DNA of 64,000 bases from Acrocarpospora pleiomorpha (lineage in GTDB: Bacteria > Actinomycetota > Actinomycetes > Streptosporangiales > Streptosporangiaceae), in assembly GCF_009687885.1 (NCBI RefSeq), contig NZ_BLAF01000004.1:1-64000 (forward strand), written 5' to 3'. The notes beneath the pieces were generated by a model, which was not told the DNA's origin, did not search any database, and worked only from the letters and a program-made list of their open reading frames with translations. How positions within the stretch are numbered: position 1 is the stretch's first letter; every line of letters starts with the position of its first letter. Positions 26,464-35,719 of the stretch are shown piece after piece. Made by a program: the position numbers and the translations under genes.

Positions 26464-27104
26464 GGCCCACGGTCGCGTTGATCAATGCCACGCCGGCCTC
26501 CCTCCAGCCCGCCGCCGACGGGCTCGGCGAGGCGTTCCCGGAGGCCGCGGCCTGGCACCTGCTGGACGACCGCCTGGTGACGGAGGCCGACGCCGCGGGC
26601 GGCATGACCCCCGCCCTGCGGCGACGGATGCTCGCCCTCGTCGACTACGCGGTGCGCGGCGGCGCCGACGCCGTGCTGCTGACCTGCTCGATGTACGGCC
26701 CGGTGGCCGGGATCGCCCGCCGGCTGCACGACGTGCCGGTCACCGGCTCGGACGAGGCGATGTTCGCCGAGGTCGCCCGGCGCCGTCCCGGCCGGGTTCT
26801 CCTGGTCGGCTCGCTCGAGTCCGCGGCGGAGGACTCCGCCCGGCGGCTGAAGGATGTGGTGGACGTCGAGGTGAGCGCGGTCGCGGCGACGGGGGCCGCC
26901 GCCGCGGCGTCCGCCCGCGACTGGCCGGAGCTGACCGACGCGCTGGCGCGGGCCGCCGGGCCTCGCCTCGGCGGCGTGGACCTGGTCCTGCTCGCGCAGT
27001 ACTCGATCAGTCCCGGGCACGCCGCGCTCGCCGAGCGGCTCGGCGTGCCGGTCCTCAGCCCGCCGCACATGGCGGCGCGGGCGCTGCGTGAGGCGCTGGC
27101 ATGA
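26460..27104 (+). CDS. Asp/Glu racemase superfamily protein with one catalytic Cys
   Basis: This 214-aa protein keeps the first catalytic Cys region (VLLTCSMYGPVAGIA, near residue 76). The second-half equivalent reads LVLLAQYSISPG, with no Cys. Two-Cys members racemise amino acids or hydantoins, while single-Cys members such as arylmalonate decarboxylase and some isomerases use other chemistry. Here it may epimerise, isomerise or decarboxylate an acid intermediate, taking the place that OtnI-type isomerases hold in acid-sugar pathways (inference). It overlaps both neighbours by 4 nt. Confidence 0.78.
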   Translation: MRPTVALINATPASLQPAADGLGEAFPEAAAWHLLDDRLVTEADAAGGMTPALRRRMLALVDYAVRGGADAVLLTCSMYGPVAGIARRLHDVPVTGSDEAMFAEVARRRPGRVLLVGSLESAAEDSARRLKDVVDVEVSAVAATGAAAAASARDWPELTDALARAAGPRLGGVDLVLLAQYSISPGHAALAERLGVPVLSPPHMAARALREALA

Positions 27105-28318
27105 GCGCCTGGCTCGGCTGCGTCGCCGACGACTACACCGGCGGCACCGACGTGGCGGCCGCCCTGCGCCGTTCGGGACTGCGCACGGTGCTGCTGTTCG
27201 GCACTGGGGCGGACATACCGGACTGCGACGCCGTCGTCGTCGCGCTCAAGACCCGCTCGATACCCGCGCCGGAGGCCGTGGCCGCGTCGCTGGCGGCGCG
27301 AGAGCGGCTCGCCGAGCTGGGCGTCCGGCGGATCTATTTCAAGTACTGTTCCACCTTCGACTCCACCGGCGAGGGCAATATCGGCCCGGTCGCCGACGCG
27401 CTGACCGACGCGGCCGGGGGGCGGCTGACCGTCGTCTGCCCGGCCTCGCCGGAACACGGCAGGACCGTCTACCAGGGCCACCTGTTCGTCGGCGACCGGC
27501 TGCTGTCGGAGTCCCCGATGCGGCATCACCCGCTCACGCCCATGACCGATTCCGATCTGGTCCGCGTGCTCGGCGCGCAGACCCCGCACGGCGTCGCGCT
27601 GGTCGCGCACCAGACGATCCAGCGTGGCCCGGACGCGGTGCGGGCCGCCCTGGAAGCACTGGAGGCGCGGGGCGTCCGTTACGCCGTGACCGACGCCGTC
27701 GGCGACAGCGATCTCGACACTGTCGCCCGCGCCGCCGCGCACCTTCCCGTCATCACCGGAGCGGCGGGGCTGGCCCGCGCGGCCGGGGCTCTGGAGGGAA
27801 GCCGCTGGGATACGTCCGGCGGCGACGGCCTGCCCGTTCTCCCGCCGGGGCCGGGGGTGGTGCTCGCCGGCAGCTGTTCGGCCGCCACGCTGGAACAGGT
27901 GGCGCTGGCCAGGGAACGCATGCCCGCGCACCGGCTCGACCCCGGCGGCGGCGACCTGATCGGGACGGCCACGAGCTGGCTGGAGGAGCACCTCGCCGGG
28001 GGCGGCCCGGTCATGGTCTATTCGTCGGCTCCGCCGGAAGAACGCGCGCCCGGCTCGGCCGCGCTGCTGGAGCGGGCGCTGGCCGCCGTCGCCGCCCGCG
28101 CCGCTCAGCTCGGCGCCCGCCGCATCGTCGTCGCCGGCGGTGAGACCTCCGGCGCCGTGGTCAACGCGCTCGGGGTGACCGGGGCGGTGGTGGGCGGCGA
28201 GGCGGACCGGGGCGTGCCCTGGCTGCTCACCACCGGCCGCCCGCCGCTCGCGCTGCTGCTGAAGTCCGGCAACTTCGGCCGCCCCGACCTGCTCGTCCAA
28301 GCCGTGGAAGCACCATGA
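27101..28318 (+). CDS. Four-carbon acid sugar kinase family (3-oxo-tetronate kinase, OtnK-like)
   Basis: This 405-aa protein belongs to the former DUF1537 family. The N-terminal substrate domain begins GCVADDYTGGTDVA. The C-terminal nucleotide domain ends with GGETSGAVVNAL and LLLKSGNFG, typical of OtnK. It phosphorylates 3-oxo-tetronates in threonate and erythronate breakdown. The next gene encodes the matching OtnC-type enzyme, with a 4-nt overlap, which supports that assignment. Confidence 0.88.
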   Translation: MSAWLGCVADDYTGGTDVAAALRRSGLRTVLLFGTGADIPDCDAVVVALKTRSIPAPEAVAASLAARERLAELGVRRIYFKYCSTFDSTGEGNIGPVADALTDAAGGRLTVVCPASPEHGRTVYQGHLFVGDRLLSESPMRHHPLTPMTDSDLVRVLGAQTPHGVALVAHQTIQRGPDAVRAALEALEARGVRYAVTDAVGDSDLDTVARAAAHLPVITGAAGLARAAGALEGSRWDTSGGDGLPVLPPGPGVVLAGSCSAATLEQVALARERMPAHRLDPGGGDLIGTATSWLEEHLAGGGPVMVYSSAPPEERAPGSAALLERALAAVAARAAQLGARRIVVAGGETSGAVVNALGVTGAVVGGEADRGVPWLLTTGRPPLALLLKSGNFGRPDLLVQAVEAP

Positions 28319-28926
28319 CCGAGATATCCCAGCAGATCGCGGACCTGGGGGCGTCCCTGTTCCACCGGCGGCTGACGCACGGCCGTACGGGCAACATCAG
28401 CGCCCGCTCCGGGGACGGCCTCCTGATCACACCCACCGGCGGGTCGCTAGGTGACCTGTCGCCCGATGGGCTGTCGTTCGTCAGCCTGGCGGGGGAGCAC
28501 CTGAGCGGGCCGCGCCCGTCCAAGGAGGCGTTCCTGCACGCCGCCCTCTACCGGGCCCGCCCTGCCGCGGGCGCGGTGGTCCACCTGCACAGCACCTACT
28601 CGGTCGCCGTGTCCTGCCACGACGGACTGGACCCGGACGACGCGCTGCCGCCGCTGACCGCCTACTACGTGATGCGCGTCGGGCGGCTGCCGCTGCTTCC
28701 CTATCACGCGCCGGGCGACCCGGCACTGGGTCCGATCGCCGAGCGAGCCGCCCGTACGGCACACGCCCTGCTGCTGGCCAACCACGGGCCGATCGTCGCG
28801 GGCGGTGACCTGGGCTCCGCCGCCGACGCGGTGGAGGAGCTCGAGGAGACGGCGCGCCTGTGGCTGCTCCTGCGCGAGCGTCCCATCCGTCCACTCACGC
28901 CAGAACAGGTCAGGAGCCTCACATGA
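28315..28926 (+). CDS. Class II aldolase/adducin family (OtnC-like decarboxylase)
   Basis: This 203-aa zinc-dependent enzyme has the phosphate loop GRTGNISAR, catalytic region SKEAFLHAALY and metal ligands HLHS and NHGPI. OtnC converts 3-oxo-tetronate 4-phosphate to dihydroxyacetone phosphate and CO2. It follows the kinase gene directly. A fuculose-phosphate-aldolase-like reaction cannot be excluded from sequence alone. Confidence 0.88.
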   Translation: MTEISQQIADLGASLFHRRLTHGRTGNISARSGDGLLITPTGGSLGDLSPDGLSFVSLAGEHLSGPRPSKEAFLHAALYRARPAAGAVVHLHSTYSVAVSCHDGLDPDDALPPLTAYYVMRVGRLPLLPYHAPGDPALGPIAERAARTAHALLLANHGPIVAGGDLGSAADAVEELEETARLWLLLRERPIRPLTPEQVRSLT

Positions 28927-29981
28927 TCCATCCGCCCGAGCTGATCGCTTTCGGGACCGCGGTCCTGACCTCGCTCGGTGTCCCGGAGCAGGACGCGGGA
29001 CTCGTGGCCGACAGCCTGGTCACGGCCGACATGTGGGGACATCCCTCGCATGGCATGCTGCGCCTTGAGTGGTACGCCGCCCGGCTGCGCTCCGGCGCCA
29101 TGCGCGCGGTGACCGACGTGGCCACCGTGATCGACGGCGGCGCGGTCGCCGTACTGGACGGCCAGGACGGCGTCGGCCAGGTCGTGACCGCGCACGCGGC
29201 CCGCGACGCCGTACGGCGGGCGGGAGAGCACGGCGTCGGCGTGGTGGCGGTCCGCAACAGCAACCACTTCGGGACCGCCGCCTACTTCACCCGCATGATC
29301 GCCGCACAGGGGTGCGTCGCCGTCCTGACCACCAACGGCAGTCCCGCCATGGCTCCCTGGGGCGGCCGGGAGAAGGCCGTGGGCGCCAACCCGTGGTCCG
29401 TCGCGGTCCCCGGCGGCCGGCGCGGCCCGGTCGTGCTGGACATCGCCAACACCACGGTGGCCCGCGGCAAGATCTACGCCGCGCTGGAGCGGGAGCAGCC
29501 GATTCCCGAAGGCTGGGCACAGGCGGCGGACGGCGCCTCCACCACCGACCCGCGGCAGGCGATCGACGGGCTCATCCTGCCCATGGCCGGACACAAGGGA
29601 TACGGCATATCCCTCATGATGGACATGCTGTCCGGGGTGCTCACCGGCAGCTCCTACGCCACCGACGTGGCCGGTCCGTACGTGCCCGACCGCCGCAGCG
29701 GCTGCGGCCATCTGCTGCTCGCCCTCCGCCTCGACGCCGTGGCCGACCCCGGCGGCTACACGCGGCGGCTCGACGACCTCATCGACCGCGTCAAAGCCGT
29801 GCCACTCGCGCCGGGCTTCGACGAGATCTTCTACCCCGGGGAGATCGAGGACCGCAACGCGGCCACTGCGGCCGCCGCCGGGGTGCGGCTGCCCGACCGG
29901 ACCCTGCGCGCCCTCGAACGACTGGCCGACGGGTGCGGAGTCGCCCGGCCCGAGTGGACGGGGGCCGCATGTTCGTCGTGA
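28923..29981 (+). CDS. Ldh2 family malate/L-lactate-type dehydrogenase
   Basis: This 352-aa NAD(P)-dependent 2-hydroxyacid dehydrogenase is of the non-Rossmann Ldh2/YlbC family. The active His lies in GHPSHGMLRLEWY (near residue 44), cofactor motifs are RNSNHFGTAAYF and the late motif is MAGHKGYGISLMMD. It is the second dehydrogenase in the operon besides the IDH-type one. It may oxidise the imported hydroxyacid or reduce a keto-acid product. It starts with an ATGA overlap. Confidence 0.9.
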   Translation: MIHPPELIAFGTAVLTSLGVPEQDAGLVADSLVTADMWGHPSHGMLRLEWYAARLRSGAMRAVTDVATVIDGGAVAVLDGQDGVGQVVTAHAARDAVRRAGEHGVGVVAVRNSNHFGTAAYFTRMIAAQGCVAVLTTNGSPAMAPWGGREKAVGANPWSVAVPGGRRGPVVLDIANTTVARGKIYAALEREQPIPEGWAQAADGASTTDPRQAIDGLILPMAGHKGYGISLMMDMLSGVLTGSSYATDVAGPYVPDRRSGCGHLLLALRLDAVADPGGYTRRLDDLIDRVKAVPLAPGFDEIFYPGEIEDRNAATAAAAGVRLPDRTLRALERLADGCGVARPEWTGAACSS

Positions 29982-30274
29982 TCGTCAACCTCCAGGTGCG
30001 GCCCGACCGGCTGGATGCCTTCCTCGACGGCATCCAGGCCAACGCCCGGGCCAGCCGCCAGGAGCCCGGCTGCCTGCGCTTCGACGTGCTGCGCAGCGAC
30101 GAAGACCCGCACCGGTTCCTGCTGTACGAGATCTACCGGGACGAAGCGGCCTTCTACACCGAGCACCGCTCCACACCGCACTACGCCGGCTGGCGCCGGG
30201 TGGCCGAGGCATGCGTCGAGGATCATCGCAACACCTTCTGCCGTCCCGTCTCGCTGCAAGGGCAGATCACATGA
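29969..30274 (+). CDS. Antibiotic-biosynthesis-monooxygenase (ABM) domain protein
   Basis: This 101-aa dimeric ferredoxin-like fold protein has the ABM pattern: FVVIVNLQVRPDRLDAF at the start, EPGCLRFDVLRS, and LYEIYRDEAAFYTEH. ABM/LsrG-type proteins in sugar operons are isomerases or detoxify side products. It starts at ATG 29969, overlapping the previous gene by 13 nt, and its stop overlaps the aconitase start. The exact role is unknown. Confidence 0.87.
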   Translation: MFVVIVNLQVRPDRLDAFLDGIQANARASRQEPGCLRFDVLRSDEDPHRFLLYEIYRDEAAFYTEHRSTPHYAGWRRVAEACVEDHRNTFCRPVSLQGQIT

Positions 30275-32889
30275 CCGATTTCCTCACGGTGGGATCCCGC
30301 CGCTACCGCATCCATCGTGTTGACCACCGCGTTGATTCTGTGGCCCGGCTGCCCTACAGCCTGCGCATCATGCTGGAGAACCTGCTGCGCCACGGCGCGC
30401 CCGCCGAGCAGGTGCGGGCCGTGGCCGGATGGGAGCCGCGCGCCGAACGAACCGCCGCCGTCGACCTGCACCCCGCCCGGGTGTTCCTGCACGACACCAA
30501 CGGCGTGCCCGCGCTCGCCGACCTGGCCGCCATGCGGGACGCCATGGCCGCGCTCGGCGGCGACCCCGGCCGCGTCAACCCCGCCATCCCCGCCGAGCTG
30601 GTCGTCGACCATTCCATCATCGCCGACGTCTTCGGCCGCCCTGACGCCCTGGCCCGCAACGCCGAGCTCGAGCACGAGCGCAACGCCGAACGCTACCGCT
30701 TCCTGCGCTGGGGGCAGGCGTCCATGCGCGGCTTCACCGTGGTGCCGCCGGGCAAGGGCATCATGCACCAGATCAACGTCGAGCACCTGGCCCGCGTGGT
30801 CATGCGGCACGGCGACGAGGCGTACCCGGACCTGTGCCTGGGCACCGACTCCCACACCACCATGGTCAACGGTCTGGGCACGCTCGGCTGGGGCATCGGC
30901 GGCATCGAGGCCGAGGCGGTGATGCTCGGCCAGTCGGTCTCCATCCCCGTGCCCGACGTCGTGGGGGTTCGCCTGCACGGCGAACTGCCCGTCGCCGCGA
31001 CGGCGACCGACCTGGTGCTGACCCTGACCGAGCTGCTGCGCCGGCACGGCGTGGTCGGCATGATCGTGGAGTTCCACGGGCCCGGCGTCACCGCGCTTCC
31101 GGTCACCGATCGGGTCACGATCGCCAACATGAGCCCCGAGTTCGGCTCCACCGCCGCGCTGTTTCCCATCGACGCGGAAACCATCCGATACCTGCGCTTC
31201 ACCGGCCGCGAGACGCACCATGCCGACCTGGTCGAGGCCTACGCCAAAGAGCAAGGTCTCTGGCATGATCCCGAGCGGTCGCCCGCCTACACCGCCGACC
31301 TCGACCTCGACCTGGCCGGCGTCGTCCCGTCCATCGCCGGCCCTCGCAGGCCGCAGGACCGCATCCCCCTCGACGCCGCCAAGTCAGCCTTCCGCGCCCA
31401 GGCCCACCCGCCCGCGCGGGCGCGGCTCGCGGACAGCGGCCAGGAGATCGGGCACGGCGCCGTCGCCATCGCCGCCATCACCTCCTGCACCAACACCTCC
31501 AACCCCTCCGTCATGATCGCGGCCGGGCTGCTCGCCAAAAAGGCAGCCGAACGCGGGCTACGTGCCAAACCATGGGTGAAGACGACCCTGTCACCCGGCT
31601 CGCGGGTCGTCATGGACTACTACACCGAAGCGGGCCTCACCCCCTACCTGGAGCGGCTCGGCTTCACCCTGGCCGGCTTCGGCTGCATGACCTGCATCGG
31701 AGCCTCCGGACCGCTCATCGACGAGGTGTCGCGGGCCGTAGGCGAACACGATCTCGACGTCGCCGCGGTCCTGTCCGGCAACCGCAACTTCGAGGGCCGC
31801 ATCCAGCCCGAAGTCCGCTCCAACTACCTGGCCTCGCCCCCGCTCGTCGTCGCGTACGCCATCGCCGGCACGATGGACATCGACCTCACCACCGAGCCCC
31901 TCGGCACCGACACCACCGGCCGGCCCGTCTATCTGCGCGATCTGTGGCCCGCGGCGGAGGAGGTGCGCGACGTCATCGAGAAGGTGATCCGGCCGCGGAT
32001 GTTCACCCGCGCGTACGCCGACGTCCTCGACGGAGACGAACGATGGCAGGGCCTGGACGTCGCCAGCTCGGCCACCTACCCCTGGGATCCCGGCTCCGCC
32101 TACGTGCGCAGGCCCCCCTATCTCGACGGCATCTCGCCGCACCTTTCGCCCCCTGCCGACATCACCGGCGCCCGCGTGCTGGTCAAGCTGGGCGACTTCA
32201 TCACTACCGACCACATATCACCGGCCGGGGCCATCCTGCCGGGCAGTCCCGCCGGCCGTTACCTCACCGAGCTCGGCGTGCCACGCCCCCAGCTGAACAC
32301 CTACGCCTCCCGGCGCGGCAACCACGAGGTCATGATGCGCGGAACCTTCGCCAACGTCCGCCTGCGCAACCAGCTCGCCCCGGGAACCGAGGGCGGCCTC
32401 ACCCCGAACTTCCTCGACGGCGGCAGGCTCACGAGCGTCTACGACGCCGCTCGCGCCTATCACGCCGCCTCGGTCCCGGCCATGGTGATCGCCGGAGAAG
32501 GCTACGGCGCCGGGTCCTCCCGTGACTGGGCCGCCAAGGGACCCGCGCTGCTGGGGGTGAAGGCCATCATCGCGAAGTCGTTCGAACGTATCCACCGCTC
32601 GAACCTGGTCGGCATGGGCATCCTTCCGCTGCAGTTCCTGCCCGGTCAGGGTCCCGACGAGCTCGGCCTCACCGGCCGGGAAGTCTTCGCCGTCCGCGGC
32701 CTCGCCTCGCACGCGGGCAGGCGGCTTCCGCCGACGCTCGCGGTCACCGCCGACGACATCACGTTCCAGGCCCGCGTCCGCCTCGACACCCAGCGCGAGG
32801 CGGACTACTACCGGCACGGCGGCATCCTGCCCTATGTCCTGCGCGACCTGCTGACGCCATCGCCGGTGGCCGACCAGGCCACCGGCTGA
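30271..32889 (+). CDS. Aconitate hydratase family (AcnA-like)
   Basis: This 872-aa enzyme has all three Fe-S cysteines (TSCTNTSNP, GCMTCIGASG) and the swivelling C-terminal domain (GAGSSRDWAAKGPALLGVKA). It is slightly shorter than usual AcnA proteins (about 890-940 aa). It is the last gene of the operon, fused by an ATGA overlap, so it is made together with the importer. It is either the only aconitase, captured here, or a pathway paralogue that isomerises a citrate analogue for the IDH-type enzyme. The stop lies 8 nt from the convergent MMPL gene. Confidence 0.9.
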   Translation: MTDFLTVGSRRYRIHRVDHRVDSVARLPYSLRIMLENLLRHGAPAEQVRAVAGWEPRAERTAAVDLHPARVFLHDTNGVPALADLAAMRDAMAALGGDPGRVNPAIPAELVVDHSIIADVFGRPDALARNAELEHERNAERYRFLRWGQASMRGFTVVPPGKGIMHQINVEHLARVVMRHGDEAYPDLCLGTDSHTTMVNGLGTLGWGIGGIEAEAVMLGQSVSIPVPDVVGVRLHGELPVAATATDLVLTLTELLRRHGVVGMIVEFHGPGVTALPVTDRVTIANMSPEFGSTAALFPIDAETIRYLRFTGRETHHADLVEAYAKEQGLWHDPERSPAYTADLDLDLAGVVPSIAGPRRPQDRIPLDAAKSAFRAQAHPPARARLADSGQEIGHGAVAIAAITSCTNTSNPSVMIAAGLLAKKAAERGLRAKPWVKTTLSPGSRVVMDYYTEAGLTPYLERLGFTLAGFGCMTCIGASGPLIDEVSRAVGEHDLDVAAVLSGNRNFEGRIQPEVRSNYLASPPLVVAYAIAGTMDIDLTTEPLGTDTTGRPVYLRDLWPAAEEVRDVIEKVIRPRMFTRAYADVLDGDERWQGLDVASSATYPWDPGSAYVRRPPYLDGISPHLSPPADITGARVLVKLGDFITTDHISPAGAILPGSPAGRYLTELGVPRPQLNTYASRRGNHEVMMRGTFANVRLRNQLAPGTEGGLTPNFLDGGRLTSVYDAARAYHAASVPAMVIAGEGYGAGSSRDWAAKGPALLGVKAIIAKSFERIHRSNLVGMGILPLQFLPGQGPDELGLTGREVFAVRGLASHAGRRLPPTLAVTADDITFQARVRLDTQREADYYRHGGILPYVLRDLLTPSPVADQATG

Positions 32890-32897
32890 GGCCCTCG

Positions 32898-35048
32898 CTA
32901 GCCGATGCGCTCCGGCACGGGTGCGGCCGACACGGCGAGGTGGTGGGTGAGCTTCTCACCCTCGACGTCGAGGTCGGGCAGCACCCGGTCCAGGACCTTC
33001 GGCAACCACCAGGCCGCCCTGCCGAGCATCGCCATCACGGCCGGGACCAGCGTCATGCGCACCACGAACGCGTCGACCAGCACGCCGAGCGCCAGCGCGA
33101 AGCCCATCGACTTGATGATCGGGTCGTCCATGAAGACGAAGCCGCCGAACACCGAGGTCATGATGAGCGCGGCGGCGGTGACCACCCGGGCGTTGTGCCC
33201 CATGCCGTTGATCGTGGCCTGCCGGGCGGTGTCGCCATGCACGAAGTCCTCGCGCATGCGCGACACGAGGAACACCTCGTAGTCCATGGCCAGGCCGAAC
33301 AGGATGCCGATGAGCAGGATCGGCAGGAAACTGACCAGCGGCCCCGGCACCTCGACGCCGAACAACCCGGCCAGGTGCCCCTGCTGGAAGATCGCCACGG
33401 TGATGCCGAACGTCGACCCGATGGTCAGCAGGAAGCCGAGCGCCGCCTTCAACGGCACCAGGATCGACCGGAAGACCAGCATCAGCAGCAACACCGAAAG
33501 CCCGACGACGAGCAGCAGGTAGACGGGCATCGCCTCGGCCAGCTTGTCCGACACGTCGATGCCGACGGCGGTCGCGCCGGTGACGGAGATCTCCGCGCCC
33601 GCGATGGTGGCGACCTTGTCCCGGATGGCCTGCACCGCGGCCTCGGTCGAGGCGGCGGTCGGCCCCTCCTTGGGGATGATCGCCAGCAGCGCGGTCGTGC
33701 CGGTGGCGTTGGGCTGCGGCGGCGCGACCGCCAGCACGCCCGGCACCTGCTGGATCAGCCCGGCCGCCTGCCCGGCGGCGGCGTTCACGGCGGCGGCGTC
33801 CTCGGCCGAGACGACGGCGATCAGCCGCGCGTTGAAGCCCTCGCCGAAGCCCTCGCTGGTGAGGTCGTAGGCGGCGCGCGCCGGGGTGCCGGGCGCGGCC
33901 GTGCCCGCGTCGGGCAGCGCCAGCCGCAGATCCTGTACGGGCAGCGCGAGCACCCCGAGGCCGACGATGCCGACCAGCAGGATCGGCACCCGCAGCCGGC
34001 TGACCAGCCGCCCCCACGTGTAACCGAAGCCCTCCTTGGCGACGCCCTGCCCGACGCGCTGCTTGCGGGGCAGGACCCGCGGCCCGGCGTACGCGAGGAT
34101 CGCCGGCAGCAGCGTCACCGCCACGAGCACCGCGACGGCGACGGTCCCGGCGGCGGCCAGGCCCATGACGGTCAGGAACGGGATGCCGGCGACGAACAAC
34201 CCGGCCAGCGCGATCACCACGGTCGCCCCGGCGAACACCACGGCGGACCCGGCGGTCCCGGTGGCCCGCCCGGCGGCCTCCTCCCGCTCCAGCCCTTCGG
34301 CCAGGAACTGGCGGTAGCGCGAGGTGATGAACAACGAGTAGTCGATGCCCACGGCCAGGCCCAGCATCAGCGCGAGCACCGGGGTCACCGAGGTCAGCTC
34401 GACGACGCCGCTGAGCGCGTACAGACCGGCCATGCCGACCCCGACGCCGACCAGCGCGTTGAGCAGCGTCATCCCGGCCGCGACCAGCGACCCGAAGGTG
34501 ACGATCAGCACGATCGCGGCGATCAGCACGCCGATCGCCTCGGACCCGCCGACCTCCGGCGCGGCTCGCAGCACCTCACCGCCGTGCTCCACCTGGATGC
34601 CGGTGGCGGCGGCCCCGGCCTTCAGGTACGCCTCGCGCTGCGCGTCGGTGATGTCGTCGACGTTGTCCTTGAACTGGACCTGGACCAGCGCGTACCGGCC
34701 GTCGGGGGAGAGGGCGCGGGCCTGGAAGGGGTCGATCGCGGCCACCACGCCGGGCACGGCGGCGGCTTCCTTCACCACCGGCGCGACGACCGCCGGGTCC
34801 AGCTTCCCGCCTTCGGGGGCGGCGATCACGATGGTGCCGACGGCGCCGCTGGCCTGCGGGAACTCCCGCGCGAGCGAGTCGAGGGCACGTTGGGACTCGG
34901 TGCCGGGCATGGAGAACTTGTCACTGGACGGGCCGAGGAACATGACGGCGGCCACGCCCACGAGCGCGAGCAGTAACAACCAGACGGCGGCGACTCGCCC
35001 CCGGTTGCGGAAGGAGAACCGGCCGAGCCGGTACAGCAGGGTCGCCAT
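32898..35048 (-). CDS. MMPL/RND family membrane transporter
   Basis: This 716-aa protein has two RND-like halves, each with one helix, an outside domain and a five-helix bundle. The first half holds GLAVGIDYSLFITSRYRQF and the second GILFGLAMDYEVFLVSRMRE, the proton-relay helix 4 motifs. It exports lipids or hydrophobic compounds. The start is ATG 35048 (MATLLYRLGRF), with GGGAGAG upstream. The TetR gene lies 22 nt upstream and forms one operon with it. Confidence 0.92.
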   Translation of the reverse strand: MATLLYRLGRFSFRNRGRVAAVWLLLLALVGVAAVMFLGPSSDKFSMPGTESQRALDSLAREFPQASGAVGTIVIAAPEGGKLDPAVVAPVVKEAAAVPGVVAAIDPFQARALSPDGRYALVQVQFKDNVDDITDAQREAYLKAGAAATGIQVEHGGEVLRAAPEVGGSEAIGVLIAAIVLIVTFGSLVAAGMTLLNALVGVGVGMAGLYALSGVVELTSVTPVLALMLGLAVGIDYSLFITSRYRQFLAEGLEREEAAGRATGTAGSAVVFAGATVVIALAGLFVAGIPFLTVMGLAAAGTVAVAVLVAVTLLPAILAYAGPRVLPRKQRVGQGVAKEGFGYTWGRLVSRLRVPILLVGIVGLGVLALPVQDLRLALPDAGTAAPGTPARAAYDLTSEGFGEGFNARLIAVVSAEDAAAVNAAAGQAAGLIQQVPGVLAVAPPQPNATGTTALLAIIPKEGPTAASTEAAVQAIRDKVATIAGAEISVTGATAVGIDVSDKLAEAMPVYLLLVVGLSVLLLMLVFRSILVPLKAALGFLLTIGSTFGITVAIFQQGHLAGLFGVEVPGPLVSFLPILLIGILFGLAMDYEVFLVSRMREDFVHGDTARQATINGMGHNARVVTAAALIMTSVFGGFVFMDDPIIKSMGFALALGVLVDAFVVRMTLVPAVMAMLGRAAWWLPKVLDRVLPDLDVEGEKLTHHLAVSAAPVPERIG

Positions 35049-35070
35049 GAGTAGGGGTCTCTCCCAGTGA

Positions 35071-35607
35071 TCAGTCGGTTGGGCGGCCGAGGGTGCGCAG
35101 CGCGCCACGGGTCAGTTCCACGCGCATGACCTCGTCGGGGAGGTCGATGCCGCGGGCGCAGGTCAGGAAGATGCCGACCAGGGTCATCCAGCCGGCCACC
35201 CGGCACTCCTGTCCGGGGGCACGGCCGACCAGGGCGTCCACCAGGCTCTCGGTGGCGGTTTCGACGTCGGGCAGTTCGGGGTGGCAGAGCAGGTCGTCGA
35301 CGTCCACGATGAGGATCTTGACCTGGCGGCGGAAACGCAGCGCGAGTTCCACCAGCCCGGCGACGGCCTCCCGCGCGGCCTGTTCCCCGTCGAGTGGGGC
35401 GAGTTTCTCCTGGATGGCCTCCAGGTCCCGCCCGACCGGCGCGAACAGCTCACTCAGGATCGCGTCTTTGCTGGTGAAGTGGTAGAGCAGTGATGCTTTG
35501 GAGCAGCCGACGTCGGACGCGATGTCCTGGAGGGACGTGCCACGGAAGCCGTGGGCGGCGAACAGGCGGCCCGCCGACTCCAGGATCTCCGCTCGCATCG
35601 AGGTCAT
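35071..35607 (-). CDS. TetR family regulator of the MMPL exporter
   Basis: This 178-aa repressor has an N-terminal HTH (GTSLQDIASDVGCSKASLLYHF, residues about 23-44). The C-terminal part is a ligand domain. Starts at 35607 or 35598 (MTSM) are both possible. A 35-bp inverted repeat begins 13 nt upstream and is almost surely its own operator, so it represses itself and the exporter until a ligand appears. Confidence 0.92.
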   Translation of the reverse strand: MTSMRAEILESAGRLFAAHGFRGTSLQDIASDVGCSKASLLYHFTSKDAILSELFAPVGRDLEAIQEKLAPLDGEQAAREAVAGLVELALRFRRQVKILIVDVDDLLCHPELPDVETATESLVDALVGRAPGQECRVAGWMTLVGIFLTCARGIDLPDEVMRVELTRGALRTLGRPTD

Positions 35608-35620
35608 GGCCCCAACGTAA

Positions 35621-35655
35621 CTGACCGATCGGACAGACTCTGTCCGATCGGTCAG
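35621..35655. promoter_or_regulatory. TetR operator, 17-bp perfect arms
   Basis: CTGACCGATCGGACAGA, one base (C at 35638), then its exact reverse complement. Each arm also contains the palindrome CCGATCGG, so two repressor dimers could bind on opposite faces. It lies just upstream of the TetR start codon. Confidence 0.85.
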
Positions 35656-35719
35656 AAGGTAACCGAAATCACACGTTACGTTCAGCCGCTGTAGCGCAGC
35701 CGAGGATAAGTAAAGGTGA

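Noticed and set aside
32940-34976. 678-codon reading frame on the + strand
   Set aside because: Antisense of the MMPL gene, low-complexity Asp/Gln/His-rich translation.
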